Positions 23,500 through 34,038 of a stretch of DNA of 64,000 bases are shown piece by piece. This DNA comes from Acanthococcus lagerstroemiae (lineage: Eukaryota; Arthropoda; Insecta; Hemiptera; Eriococcidae). Each line of letters opens with the position of its first letter. The first letter of the stretch is position 1. A program made the position numbers and the translations under genes. The notes under the pieces were generated by a model. That model saw nothing but the letters and a program-made list of their open reading frames with translations, had not been told where the DNA came from and searched no databases. The stretch is taken from assembly GCA_031841125.1 (NCBI GenBank), contig CM063108.1, positions 56,752,122 through 56,816,121 of the forward strand. The letters run 5' to 3'.

Positions 23500-25400
23500 G
23501 TCAGATTGTAACCGCCCAGAAAGAGTCTTCAAGTACAGGATTTAGTTTCTTTCTGGATGAAAAACTTTCCTCGCCCAAAAAAGAAGGGCTCCAACGCACC
23601 ACCAACTTCGGTACCTGAAATGAAAACATATCGAAGTGTCGAAAAGACGTTCTTTGGGTCGCTGATTTCTGGTGATCTTCAATCCGAAACCAGTTTTTCT
23701 GAACCAAAAAAGTTGAACAAGTTAGCAGAATAGGGGATTTTTGGAAAATTCAATCGAATCTTCGGTCTAACGTTGATTCAAATTTAAATTTGACGCCTAT
23801 GAGTAAAATTGACCTAACTTGGAAAACTAGCGAAGTATCCTGTTTTTTGGACCACCGGGTTTGGAAATACAGTCATATTTTCATTCCGACCGCGATTTTG
23901 GCCCTAAATTTGGTCTCTCCTGCGACTTCTTTGAAGGAACTAGTATGAGTTTCTTGAAAAACTTGAACAAAGTTTTCGAATAAAAAGTTTTCCTGTCATT
24001 TGTTTTGAAAATTGAATTAATTAAATTATTCGATTACTCCCCGATTGCAGCTTCAACATTCAGATTTGACTTCTTTAAATGGGCAAAATTAATTCGATTT
24101 GGAAAACTCGCTAGTATTGGATTGGTGTTTTTGAGGTCGCTGAGTGCGGAAAGTCAATCAGATTTTTAATCCGATCCCACTTTGGGCCTAAATGCGAATT
24201 TACCCTCTATGCCAGTTTGTAGGCTGTTCCGCGAAATCTGGATGGACAACTACTTTCGTTTCCAAAACGAGAAAAACTTTTGTTCTTTCCGCTGGGAAGG
24301 GAAAAAATCGTATTTTTCCCAGTTGACTTGATTTTGAAAATCGAATAATGTGCCGAAATAAGGGTGTTCTATATCACGGAATTCAGAAATTTCACTTTCG
24401 AACTTTGCTTATTTGTTACTCTTTCGTGAAAAATAAAAATAAAAGGAAATCATCCTCTTGAACGTATTTAGTTTTTCTCCTCGAATAAGAAAAATTGCGT
24501 CCTTCACTTGTGGAAAACGAGAGAGAAAATCACGTTTTTTGGACTAGAAAAATGTTATTCATTCAGAAAAGAGATAGGTCAATTTCCTTATCAAATTTTT
24601 ATCTGACTACAAGTCTGGAAATTAGGATTTTGGAACCCCGAATAAAATTTAAAATTCCAAAATTGGTGGGATACTCCATCCCTCCTTAGAAGTAGAATAA
24701 ATTTAATCATCCCAAAAACTAGATTTTTACATTTGGAAATGATTGTTCATTCCGTCCCGACACCACTTACTTCATAATAATTAATTAATTTAAAAAAAAA
24801 AGTGGGAAAACATTTTGTGACACACTCTAATCTAATGTTAATGAGGGAGGAGAGAGGTTAAATTAAGGGCCAAACTGGAATGAATCAAAAATTTGATCTT
24901 GGCAATTCAAAACCCCTTATTTTGATACTTCGTTCGAGTTTCCGAGTGGATCAACTTTGCCCATTTGAAGGGGTTAAATTTGGCTTTGAGAGGCAAAACT
25001 GGGCTTGAATCCAAAATCTGATTGAATTTTCGCAATCAGTGATCCGAAAACCCCCTTCCCGATAACTTGTCGAATTAATTTGCCCCTTTGACAGGAAAAA
25101 GTCAAATCACATCAAAAATTTGATCGAATTTTGTAATTTAGCGGCTCAAAAAATCTCTTTTTTGTTGCACTGTGCAGATTTTTTTTTTTTTTGCTAAAAT
25201 CAAACTGACTTCTTTTAAGGGGGAGAAATCTAATCTGAGGCCAAGTCAGAGTCGGATCGAAAACTAATGTAATCGAGCGGTCCAAGGAACCCCTATTTTG
25301 ATACTTTGTCCGATACCTCTCCGTTTGAGAAGATGATGATTCAATACGCCGTTTGTGGGAGGAGAGAAGACATTTCATCTAAAAAGAAACCAAACTCGCT
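23500..25400. repeat. Degenerate array of one unit, plus on the left and minus on the right
   Basis: A unit with the words ATTTGAC, AATGGGCAAAATT, TTGGAAAACT, AGTAT and GGTTTTTGGA is seen in the plus orientation near 23770-23870 and 24055-24190. It appears as reverse complement near 24890-24995 (AACCCCTTATTTTGATACTTC, AACTTTGCCCATTTGAAG) and 25195-25330 (CCCCTATTTTGATACTTTG). The block is therefore roughly palindromic about 24.5 kb. Similar words (ATTTCGATACTTCATC) occur near 60565. Confidence 0.5.
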
Positions 25401-25474
25401 CGAAGATTCATTTTTGTTCCACGACTATCATCGAAATCACAAATGGTGAGTGGGAGGATTCATGAAACACCCTG

Positions 25475-27060
25475 TATATGTACAGTCGTGTAACCCCACC
25501 ACGAAGTGAAACGTCGTTGGCGAGCAGGGCGAGAACACGAGACTACGTCTCCGGCCATCCAGATAGGGGCGGAGCAAGGGAGGTTATGTAGAGCGCACCT
25601 CACGAACGAATCTTCGGAGTCGGAATTTTGGACCATTAGTTGACAAACAAGAAAATTATTACTTCGTTTACTTTTTTTAATTGTACAAATATAAAAAATT
25701 GTTGTCTTTCGAGTCAGCATTGTCAATTTCCACCAGTCAGCAAATTTTTTTTTCTCTCGTTTTTATGAAAAATGAAAAATTCCTGCATCTAGAGGTGACA
25801 TATTCAGTGACTTGGAAAAATTTGAAAATGATTGACCTTTTTTATTTGCTTTGATTAAAAAAAAATTTGGATTAGTTGGTAAAATGTGAAAATGGCTAAG
25901 ATTTTTTTATTTCACTATTTTTACTTGCGTGGAGAAATTTTGTATTGTTGAGTCGGCATTGTCTACGTCAGTCGGCAAAATTTGAAAATAACCAACTTTT
26001 TAGGGTCAGCAACGACCTCTTGCCATCGCTTTTTTTAGGGTCGGCTACTAGTAGCCGAGCCTGCAATCGAAATTTCCATTTTTTTTTTCTGTTCCAGTAT
26101 GATCTTTGATCTCAGGATCAGTTTTACAGCCATATAAAACAACCTAGTGTTCTTATCAGCAAAATACCTACTCCTTGATCTTGATGTTCTTATCAACGAA
26201 ATAGGGGCTTACATTGTTCAGCGAGCGTTGTTACGTTTTATATTTTGGATTTTACTTTACGACGGAATTATGTCCTTGAAGAGGTAAAAGATATGCTTGT
26301 CTATGATGAGGAGCGAGATGCGAGAATCTTCAGCTACCAGTAGTATTCCAGTGTTCTGTGTTGGTGTTTAGTATTGTCCTTCAAGCATACAGTAATATGA
26401 TCGAAGTTTTATGTTCATAGCCAGTTACCAGATAGTAGCGAGAAGCGAACGATTATTGATGTAGCATGTAAAGACGTTATCAGTAAATCAGTATGTTGAA
26501 GTGAACATTGTTTGTACCAATGTCTTTGCATCCTGTAAACCTATGAGCGTGTAATATTATTCAGACAAATCAGTCATAGGACGTACTATGTATGTCGTAT
26601 GCGTAATTATTATCAAGCGAACAGAGAATCCACTAGCGTGAATATTACATTGTTTTCATTCCCTTAGAAGTGGATAAATGTTTGCTAATCATTTGACGTT
26701 TTTCTGGTCGGCTAGGAGTAGTGTTGGTGTTTTATCTGTTGAACAATTGCTCTTCAGAAATTAGAAACTGGATAAAATTTTTGACCAGATGATCGAAGTG
26801 CGAATATTGCGAAGCTTGCAGTCTGAAGCCTTTTGAACGTACCATGTGCTGTTAGTGTGTGTGTGTGTGTAGTGTCATCCCAATTACCTTACATCATTTA
26901 TCAGTTCTAATATTCCGGAACAAAAGACCTGAAAACATGATTACCAATAGGTCTTTTTTCTGATATCTTTTCCAACAACCGCCAATAAGAGATAGGCTAG
27001 TTTCTAATTTTTCAATCGAGAGCCGACCCTCTTCCAGCAGCTAGCTGCTTGTTTTTCTCT
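25475..27060. other. Unrecognised sequence with local duplications
   Basis: GAGTCRGCATTGTC followed by CAGTCRGCAAA occurs near 25712 and 25950. TGATGTTCTTATCA-like words repeat near 26150-26190. A GT microsatellite lies near 26856-26870. No gene is recognised. Confidence 0.4.
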
Positions 27061-27560
27061 CTTCTCCAGCTCAGTTCACAATTCAGTTCAGTGGTGCATA
27101 CTGCGTGAAACCAATCCCTATAATTTAGCTCTTCATGGTCACAATTCAGTTCAGTGGTCCTCATTTCCATGGAAATTTTTCGTTAGCTAACCACTGTTTC
27201 ATTGAATTGATTGCAGAGTGAGTTCGTGTTGTTAATCGAAATTTCCATATAAATTTTTTCTATTACGGCACGATCAGGTCGAAGTATTTAATATTTTTTC
27301 CATGGATTTCTCTCCCCCCCCCTCCGTTATTTCTTGTCGAGAGACAGAATACGTTCTTTCTTGTTGACCCTCCTCGGGTAGCAAGGTTACTTGTTTTTCA
27401 TTATTTCTTCTTCTTCCAACAATCTTCAGTATTATTGAACTGACTGCAGAGTGCATTCGTGTTGTTGATAGAAATTTCCTGGAAATTTGTAGATCTTCAG
27501 TTTTGTTTTATTGAATTGATTGCAGAGTACTTTCGTGTTGTTGATCGAATGGGTACTAGC
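27060..27560 (+). repeat. Cluster of dispersed repeat units
   Basis: Two modules are present. CACAATTCAGTTCAGTGGT with CATTTCCATGGAAATTT (27132-27181, partial at 27067) recurs at 52725-52779 and 53900-53957. A second module, ATTGATTGCAGAGT followed by TTCGTGTTGTTGATCGAAA, occurs three times (about 27203, 27435 and 27510). CTTTCTTGTTGACCCTCCTC near 27355 recurs near 28451. Confidence 0.65.
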
Positions 27561-27561
27561 C

Positions 27562-27690
27562 TAGTATAACGCCGCACTGTTTTCGTTCGCAGAATGATTC
27601 GTTCACATTTTGGGGGGGGGTGCCCTTCTGCTGTGAACGACAGTGCGCACCTTCATCACTGATAAAATGCGTGCGGCGTTATGTTCCATG
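27562..27690. mobile_element. Small inverted-repeat element (ATAACGCCGCAC ends)
   Basis: ATAACGCCGCAC near 27567 faces its complement GTGCGGCGTTAT near 27671, about 115 bases apart, with a G run between. It could be a short MITE or a hairpin. No clear target duplication is visible. Confidence 0.45.
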
Positions 27691-27837
27691 GAAATTTGTA
27701 ATCAGAAAATACAATTACTCTGGAAATTTGTAACCGTGGGAAAGGGGGGGGGGGAGTAAACTCACATATTTTTTGGTGAATCAGTTTGTTCTTGAATGAC
27801 TGTGTTTAAGAATTATCTCGGCGGATTGTTAATATTT

Positions 27838-28110
27838 TTATGAATCTTGATGATGGATTTACATTCGAGTCGGCGACTTCAGGCCAACATGTTTTGTCGG
27901 AAGCTGTTTTGACAATACAACACAGCTACACAATGTCGGTGACATCCTCTTCAAACCGGCGCTTACCGGTTCGGGGAAAAGGTATCCGCGACATTGATAG
28001 GTCTGCGACAAAGTTGGAAAGGAATGTAAATCCGTGGTTGTCACCAACATTTAATAGTTTATTCGCGACATGTCGCCGACTCGATTGAAATCCACCAGGA
28101 ATCACGACTG
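27838..28110. mobile_element. MITE with long GGATTT..CGAGTCGGCGAC ends
   Basis: TGGATTTACATTCGAGTCGG on the left pairs with CCGACTCGATTGAAATCCA on the right with small gaps, and the similarity extends about ten bases further out (ATGAATCTTGA against GGAATCAC). The two arms near 27855-27876 and 28075-28097 are strong. The central 200 bases leave open frames on both strands (27840-28088 plus, 27859-28050 minus), which I treat as incidental. Confidence 0.65.
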
Positions 28111-28640
28111 GGCATGTTGAGCACGTTAGGAATGAAATGAGCTAACATCGTTCGATATCGGAGAGTAAATACCGGGATGATAATACACGAAACAATAAAG
28201 TAATAGGCCAAGAAGGACGTAAATTCGAGTAATCTCGGTAAATAAGACAGTTACAATGTTATCATGCAAATGATATCGAAAAACAGTAAAACTCGGTTCT
28301 GAGGTTATTGAGAACCGTAATGACTCAGTGAAGGAGGACTGGGTTTTTACTAATAACACAACAGACCGATATCAGCTCGACGATTATTTATTAATTTTCA
28401 TATCAAACATAAAAATATCGATTGATCAAAACTGTCAAGTAAGGTATGTGCTTTCTTGCCGACCCTCCTCGAGTAGCGAGGTTGCTTTTTTTTAAATGCT
28501 TTTGGAGGGAAAGGTCCCCCCCCCCCGGACGACAGTTTTGATCTATTTCCACCTCCTCGTTCCCCCCAACAGCCGACAGGCTCGCAACGCTCCTATTTCC
28601 GGCAGCGGCCCGGATTCAGAGAGGCGCTAAGATTTTGCAG
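28111..28640. other. Unrecognised spacer
   Basis: A second copy of CTTTCTTGCCGACCCTCCTC lies near 28451 and an 11-base C run at 28516-28526. No gene is recognised. Confidence 0.4.
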
Positions 28641-30477
28641 CGCCTTCGCTTTTCGTTATAGACCACCCGTAAAACCTCTCTGCCTTACTGTATGCGCGAT
28701 AACCATCGCGACAGCAACGAGCCGACGATGGCCGTGACAGTGGAATAATAAAGACGCCATCGTCCTACACGTGAACGCGAGCCGAGCGCTATACCGGACT
28801 CGAGACGCCAATAAAATACGTGTGTAAAATCGGCGAGGGGGCGCTGAGGAAGGGGTCCAACGTGACAAAACAAAACTGTGGGGTTATTAACCATGAAACG
28901 GCCGCCGAAAAATCTTTTCCCATGTGTGTATACACGACAGAAAAAGAGAGACAGACAGACGGGCGTAAAGACAGAAAGAGAGAGAGGGAGTATAATGCAG
29001 AACCGATAATTAGTATCAAATAACAACAAACGTATAAATCGATTCTAGTTCTTGGAAAAGACGAAAAGCGTTCGCGGATACAATGGCAGCGACGAAATGA
29101 AAAACGGTAGCGAGGAGGCGAGCGACCGCCCCGATACTAGACAAAGGCACAGAATTCATAGCCAAAGGTAGATGGAGGCTCGCAGTAGACACGGTGTGGA
29201 TATTGCTTCGCAGAACGGAACCAGGAATTTGCTACAGGAAGATTGTACACGTTGCCCGCGGATACGAAGTCTCCGGTGCTGTGGTTAATGAAACCCAGAC
29301 CAAAGACGACGGTGGCATTAACCGTGGAGGAGACAGCACATTCATGTACAAGCACTCGCACACACCGAAGAAAGAAGCAAGTGGAGATGGAGTGAGACGG
29401 AGTGTCAGAAAACCGTATTACATCGCCGGCACCATTATTGTCAACCGGTTGCCGGAGGTCGCCGTTCTCTCGGGGTGAGGGAACGGCTCCCTCGCCTCGT
29501 GATGAGACATAGGTGTGAACACACGTGTGTATTTGGTGTGTATATGAGGTATCCGCAGAAGAGGCAACAGATACACGATCACGAGATGCTGCATGCTGTG
29601 ATGCCTGCACTTACCGATGTATTCTTGGCGCCGGAAAAGGGAAACTCGAATGCAGCCGCTCCGGGCCTGGTGAATACGGTAGCGGCCATTTCCCGCCTGC
29701 ACTGGAAGAGCGTACGCGCTGCGACCACGTGGCCAATTTTCGGTCTTTGAAGTGGTGTGCGCAGCTCCTGGCTTCAGATAGCCGGTAGGAAGACAGACAG
29801 ATCTGCGGTTGCAGAAAAGGCACATTAGCATTGATGAGCAGGGCCCAACAACGGTAGAGCGAGGCGAAAAAATGGGTAGCCAAGCGCCCTGAAGACCAAG
29901 TTCCTTAGTTTTGTAAATGTGAACGTTAGCTGTGATAAGTATAGGTATTTGGCAGCAGCCTAAGACCATTTCTGGTCGGACTGAAGTTCTTCGCTCGATC
30001 GTTCAATACCAGACATTTTTACTACCGTTCCATTGTGTCTATCTTTCCTTTTCACTCCCTCTTGGTCCAGTACTCCTTAATAGCCCAAGTTCTTTAAATT
30101 GAATCGACCCACCGGGAATGATATGGCCTATTCGCTCACTACTCCAGAGTCCATTCCAGTGCCCTCTAGCGTCAGTCTGGGGTGAAAAATTAATATCGAC
30201 CAGCTGTGACCAACATGTTTAATGCAAACGGGTATTTGCACAATCAAGCATCAATTTGTTAGTTACGTAACAGACTACCGAGCTTCATTACAAATCAATG
30301 AAAGATTGTGCTAAGCTACTTTGTTTACATCGTCTTTCAGCGTTTTGCAATAGCGAGCGTATAGTACAATCTGTCATTTAACCGACGAAGCATAAATTTA
30401 TTAGTAATATACCGAATCTTAAAGAGCAAATGTGATCTTACTGCCCCGTAATATGTCTGGAACGAGTTTCGAACTAG
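28641..30477. other. CpG-rich block with possible host exons
   Basis: From about 28640 to 29900 the DNA is CpG-rich and free of recognised transposons. Many overlapping frames are open on both strands because stops are scarce. The only frame pair with splice support is on the minus strand and is listed separately. 29990-30477 shows nothing recognisable. Confidence 0.4.
29137..29802 (-). CDS. Possible two-exon 3' part of an unknown gene
   Basis: Proposed internal exon 29802-29615 follows a pyrimidine-rich acceptor (CTTTTCTGCAACCGCAG) and ends at a good donor (GTAAGT, 29614-29609) in phase 1. Proposed terminal exon 29354-29137 follows CTTCTTTCTTCGGTGTGTGCGAG-type acceptor sequence, also fits phase 1, and runs to a TAG. 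Read this way the exons give GRYRIHQARSGCIRVSLF, then ECAVSSTVNATVVFGLGF and NSWFRSAKQYPHRVYC, with a GC-rich third-position pattern. I recognise no family. All three frames of the first exon are open; one of them has an ATG in good context (GGGAAATGGCC) and leads into the same donor in another phase. So the frame, and the gene itself, are uncertain. Confidence 0.25.
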
Positions 30478-30552
30478 TCACAGAGTCGTAGGAGTGTCTT
30501 AACGAGTATTACTTAGTTTGATAGAGTCTTGAAGAGTCTTGAAATTATTTTA
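30478..30552 (+). repeat. Short AGTCTTGAAG-type repeat block
   Basis: GAGTCGTAGGAGTGTCTTAAC, GATAGAGTCTTGAAGAGTC and neighbours belong to the same vocabulary as 975-2060. Confidence 0.55.
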
Positions 30553-31254
30553 CTTTTCCCCATAGCTATATATAGAATACATGAGGGATATTATCCACAT
30601 ATCTCCCCCCCCCCTTATTTGTAGCACTAGTATCAGTTAAGGTTGAAACTATGAAACTAGCTTTGGTCAAAAATCGGAGGACAAAAATCAAAACTGAAAA
30701 ACTTATAGACGGGGTTTTGTGCTTTTTGGACAGTTTAGAAAGATGAACTTACTGCTTTTTGAAAAAACACTCCGCATACAAATTGTCCTACTTTTGACCC
30801 TTAGATCTCCGGTTTTCCAAATCTTCCGGATTAGTCACCGTCCTTTCAAAATTTCGAAAGCTCTCCTCCAATTACCACCTCCTTAATGTACGATGTAGAG
30901 AGGGTTTGCGCAAATTTCGAAACTAATGAAAGTAGGAAGGGAAAGTTTACGCCATGTAATTTGCAATTTCGTCTACTTTTGATTTCATGTGTCTAATATT
31001 TTTTCGTTATCTCGATCTTATTTTACCAGAAATTAAATTTTCAAAATTGAGGTATTATGCCGTGGGCTTACTTCGGAAAATCTGGAAAAAATTACGCCAG
31101 ATAGATCAGCGCTGACATGAAAAGATTCCCGTTGGCGTTTTTAAGCCAACGAAGTGAAATAAAGTGTACCCTTATTTGACTTTCTTTTTTGATTAATTTC
31201 TGAACTTTCAAATTTTTTATAACCTGTACGTTATTTTGTCATCAGCACTTCGAA
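30553..31254. other. Unrecognised spacer
   Basis: A 10-base C run lies at 30605-30614. No coding similarity is seen. Confidence 0.4.
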
Positions 31255-31345
31255 CAATTTTTTTTTTTAATCCAAGCAATGTAAGACGATAGCGAGAGCT
31301 GTAATCGAGTTAAGAAGCGAAATCTTGATTTATGTTATCCACAAA
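31255..31345 (+). repeat. Dispersed repeat shared with 40165-40250
   Basis: ACGATAGCGAGAGCTGTAA, TCGAGTTAAGAAGCGAAAT and CTTGATTTATG here match ACGATAGCCAGAGTTGTAA, TCGAGTTAAAAAACTGAAAT and TTTGATGTCATC there. Confidence 0.6.
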
Positions 31346-31399
31346 AACAAAACGAAGATCAAGTTCGTAAATGCACATAAGTGGACATTCAAGGGGAGT

Positions 31400-31530
31400 G
31401 GGGGCAGAATGATTGTTCCATGAGGAAATGTCGTTGTCCGACGCTAAGGTGGCTATTAGACCTAGTCAGCAGAATTTTCTGGAATGAACTTTCACAACCC
31501 GAAGGTGAGCCGAATATCCGACTTCTAGTA
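31400..31530 (+). repeat. Dispersed repeat shared with 22435-22580
   Basis: Carries GAGGAAATGTCGTTG, CCGACGCTAAG, TTTCACAACCC and GAAGGTGAGCCGAAT in the same order as the other copy. Confidence 0.55.
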
Positions 31531-32204
31531 AGAGGGAAGGGAGGAGGTGTTGAGGAACTCATTTCTCATAGTCTATACCTATTGAAATGTTTTTTTCTTT
31601 TTTAGGGCTTTTGCTAAGCAAATACCCAATTCCATTCACTTTTTAGTTTTTTGTCTTTTATCTTAGGCTTGTTACCGTTCTTAAGTCTGTGAAAATGGGC
31701 CTTCTATCAACGTTACTTGAAGTACATTTCTGGGGTTTTGGCGATACTTTCCATTATTGTCACTACTCTTGATCTGTTGCAGTTTGTTCGTTCGTTTTAT
31801 TATTCTACTGATTAGTGATATGAAAATATAATAACAAAATAATATCAGAGTAAACGACAGTGGTTTCTTCATCACTGAGCAGTGAGCATATTAATTCACT
31901 TATTTTCTTGTTGTTTCCATCTTATGTTTGTGGTTGTAGTCGGTCGCGTCACGGCGATGGAGCGCTAGTGTATTTCATCCCATTTTGTGTACTTCCATTT
32001 TTTGGCCACCATTTGTAAAGTAGATGGCGCGCTATGTATTTCATCCCGTTTCTGTCACGTTTCGGTAGCTTCTGCATTTGTCCACCAGATGTCAGCCACT
32101 TTGCTGACGCGTCCCAAGAGGATTTAGCGTTCGTTGGCGGAGGGTTGAATGTTCGGTTTCATTTTCATTTTGTTTCCTCATCAGCAAAATTTGAAAATGT
32201 TTAG
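31531..32204. other. Unrecognised sequence with a small duplication
   Basis: GTATTTCATCCC preceded by GATGGMGCGCTA occurs twice about 67 bases apart near 31960 and 32030. Nothing else is recognised. Confidence 0.45.
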
Positions 32205-32440
32205 AAAGCTGAAAGTCTTAAGCCGAAAGCCAAACAATTTTTAAAAGTTGAAAGCGAAATCCAAAAGCTAAGTCAAAGCTGAAAAGCCAAAGGCGAAAAG
32301 CAAACGTTTTATTTTACGGCTTTTTATTGAACTTGTCCCAGAAATTTGTGATCTTGTTAATAATGAGGGAGAAAAAAGGAAAAAGTCGAAAGCCGAAAGC
32401 TAAGAGCCAAAAGCCAATTGATTTCTGGAAGCTGAAAGTA
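32205..32440 (+). repeat. Purine-rich degenerate minisatellite (GAAAGCCAAA type)
   Basis: Words such as GAAAGCCAAA, GCTGAAAAGCC, GTTGAAAGCGAAA and GTCGAAAGCCGAAAGC recur every 8 to 15 bases. The open frame across 32327-32587 is a by-product. Confidence 0.65.
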
Positions 32441-33797
32441 ACTAGATTTTTTTATGGTGGGGTAAGGGGGGATATAAAGAAAAACTGTGGGCAATGTTCT
32501 GATATGGGCAGCTTCAAAAAAAGCTTAGAATTAGGCGTTAATAATAGACGGCGTGAGAATAAAGTGACAAAATATGAGTCACATTAGTACCTTCGTTACT
32601 TAGCATACTATCTCACTTGATTTTCAGTGTCAGTACCATAAAACACGTCAGCTATGAAAATGCAACTTACATAAGGACCGAACTGAGGTGAGGGCTGTAG
32701 GGACGGATTAATAAGGCTTAAGCATAGGTCGGGACTCTTTATTTATTTATTTTATTTTTATTTTTTGGGAGGGGGCAAATAATTGTTTTAATTCCATAAA
32801 AATTTACTATATTTTTTATTGTTTATTATAAAGTATTTTGTTTTGGATTAGATTTGAAAGGGCGGTGATGGAAACATGCTAACTCACAATTCTGTGATCT
32901 GAGGAACCCTCATTTCAAGATTCGTACACAAGTTTTCGATAGGAAATGTTCCCAGCAACTTCCTGAAAATTTTGTCACTGAAAAATACATCTTCCAGCTC
33001 CCAGATCCTGTGTTTACTTTGTTTTAGAAATCTCCCATTCTACTTTTATTAGCAGTACTTTATTAAACATTTCAAGATATAAGTCGTGAAAGTGTAAAAA
33101 TAGAACTGAGAAAACAAAAAATTCATAAGCAAATAGTTTCACACTACTTTCAAGGACTTTTAACAAATTTTTCTTGTATACTCTGGATATATCCTGCATA
33201 AGACATTTCCACTCTTGATTCGTTGAAAAAATAATATGAACCTTACACTCTATGGCAACAAAAGTAAAAAGCGGACAACAGTGGCAATAGCTTTGATAAG
33301 AAGGAAAGTACTAACATGGATCCCACAGATCCTATTGGAATTTAAACTCAGAGTAGCTGACATCTGGCGGCAGAGTTCAGAATCTTTTTACTTGGGGTGA
33401 TCAAATAATTCGCTCCCATAAGAAATGTACAGACGATGATTCGATATTTTGATTTTTGAAAAATTTAGAGTTACTTGAGGGCAAATGCTTATTGAAATCA
33501 TTGTTCTGTAACATTGACTATGAACTGAAACAGTTATCGAAACAAACTAACAGATGGAACCTGTATAAGACTAGACCGATCTTTGCTCCCCGTGTTAAAG
33601 GATGGGAAATATCGATTTTGATCACCCAGCCTTTTTTCCTCCGCTAACACCCGTACAGGTGATTTTGCAGCGCACTCTGGTACAGGTTTATATCCCAATA
33701 GAAAGGTTTTCAAGGGTGAGCTCGACAACTTTGTGGCGCTCTCTACGGGCGCAGAATGTACCTAACGTTCTGAAATTTCAACCACTGATAGTTGGAC
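32441..33797. other. Unrecognised AT-rich sequence
   Basis: TAGGGACGGATTAATAAGG near 32699 resembles one end of a hAT MITE but no partner is seen. No gene is recognised. Confidence 0.4.
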
Positions 33798-33805
33798 GCT
33801 GTTAA

Positions 33806-34030
33806 GCGTAAGGGAACCAACCGACATTTGTAAACAAAATGAGTTATTAGTATCGTTGGAAAGAGCGTAAAAAGTAGAATTTTTCTAAATTGGACTCCAG
33901 ATTCAAAAATGTGTACTCACGTTGAAAAAATCTTATCAGTAAACGCTATGTCATATAGTTTCTATATGACTCTTGAACTTCGAATCACGTGTTCTCAAAA
34001 AACAGATTTTGCTGGTTGGTCCCCTGACGC
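33806..34030. mobile_element. TTAA-flanked MITE with GCGTMAGGGRACCAACC ends
   Basis: The left arm GCGTAAGGGAACCAACC and the right arm GGTTGGTCCCCTGACGC are inverted repeats with two mismatches in 17. Both lie directly inside TTAA (33802-33805 and 34031-34034), as expected for a piggyBac-type insertion. The flanks GCTG and CAGC make the inferred empty site GCTGTTAACAGC a palindrome. No ORF. The terminal bases are not the usual CCC of piggyBac, so the superfamily is inferred only from TTAA. Confidence 0.68.
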
Positions 34031-34038
34031 TTAACAGC

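Larger units (their letters stand above)
22194..25474. mobile_element. Possible 3.3-kb element with 16-bp CAGGGTGT ends
   Basis: CAGGGTGTCTCATGAA at 22194 and TTCATGAAACACCCTG at 25459-25474 are inverted repeats with one mismatch in 16. The flanking octamers (TACACATG, TATATGTA) match at four positions. No transposase was seen inside; the interior holds a hAT MITE and a degenerate inverted array. It could be a non-autonomous element, or two unrelated copies of the same short terminus. Confidence 0.38.

Noticed and set aside
29418..29969. 183-codon minus open frame as a single gene
   Set aside because: The continuous frame shows no domain, and plausible splice sites inside it suggest that only part could be coding.
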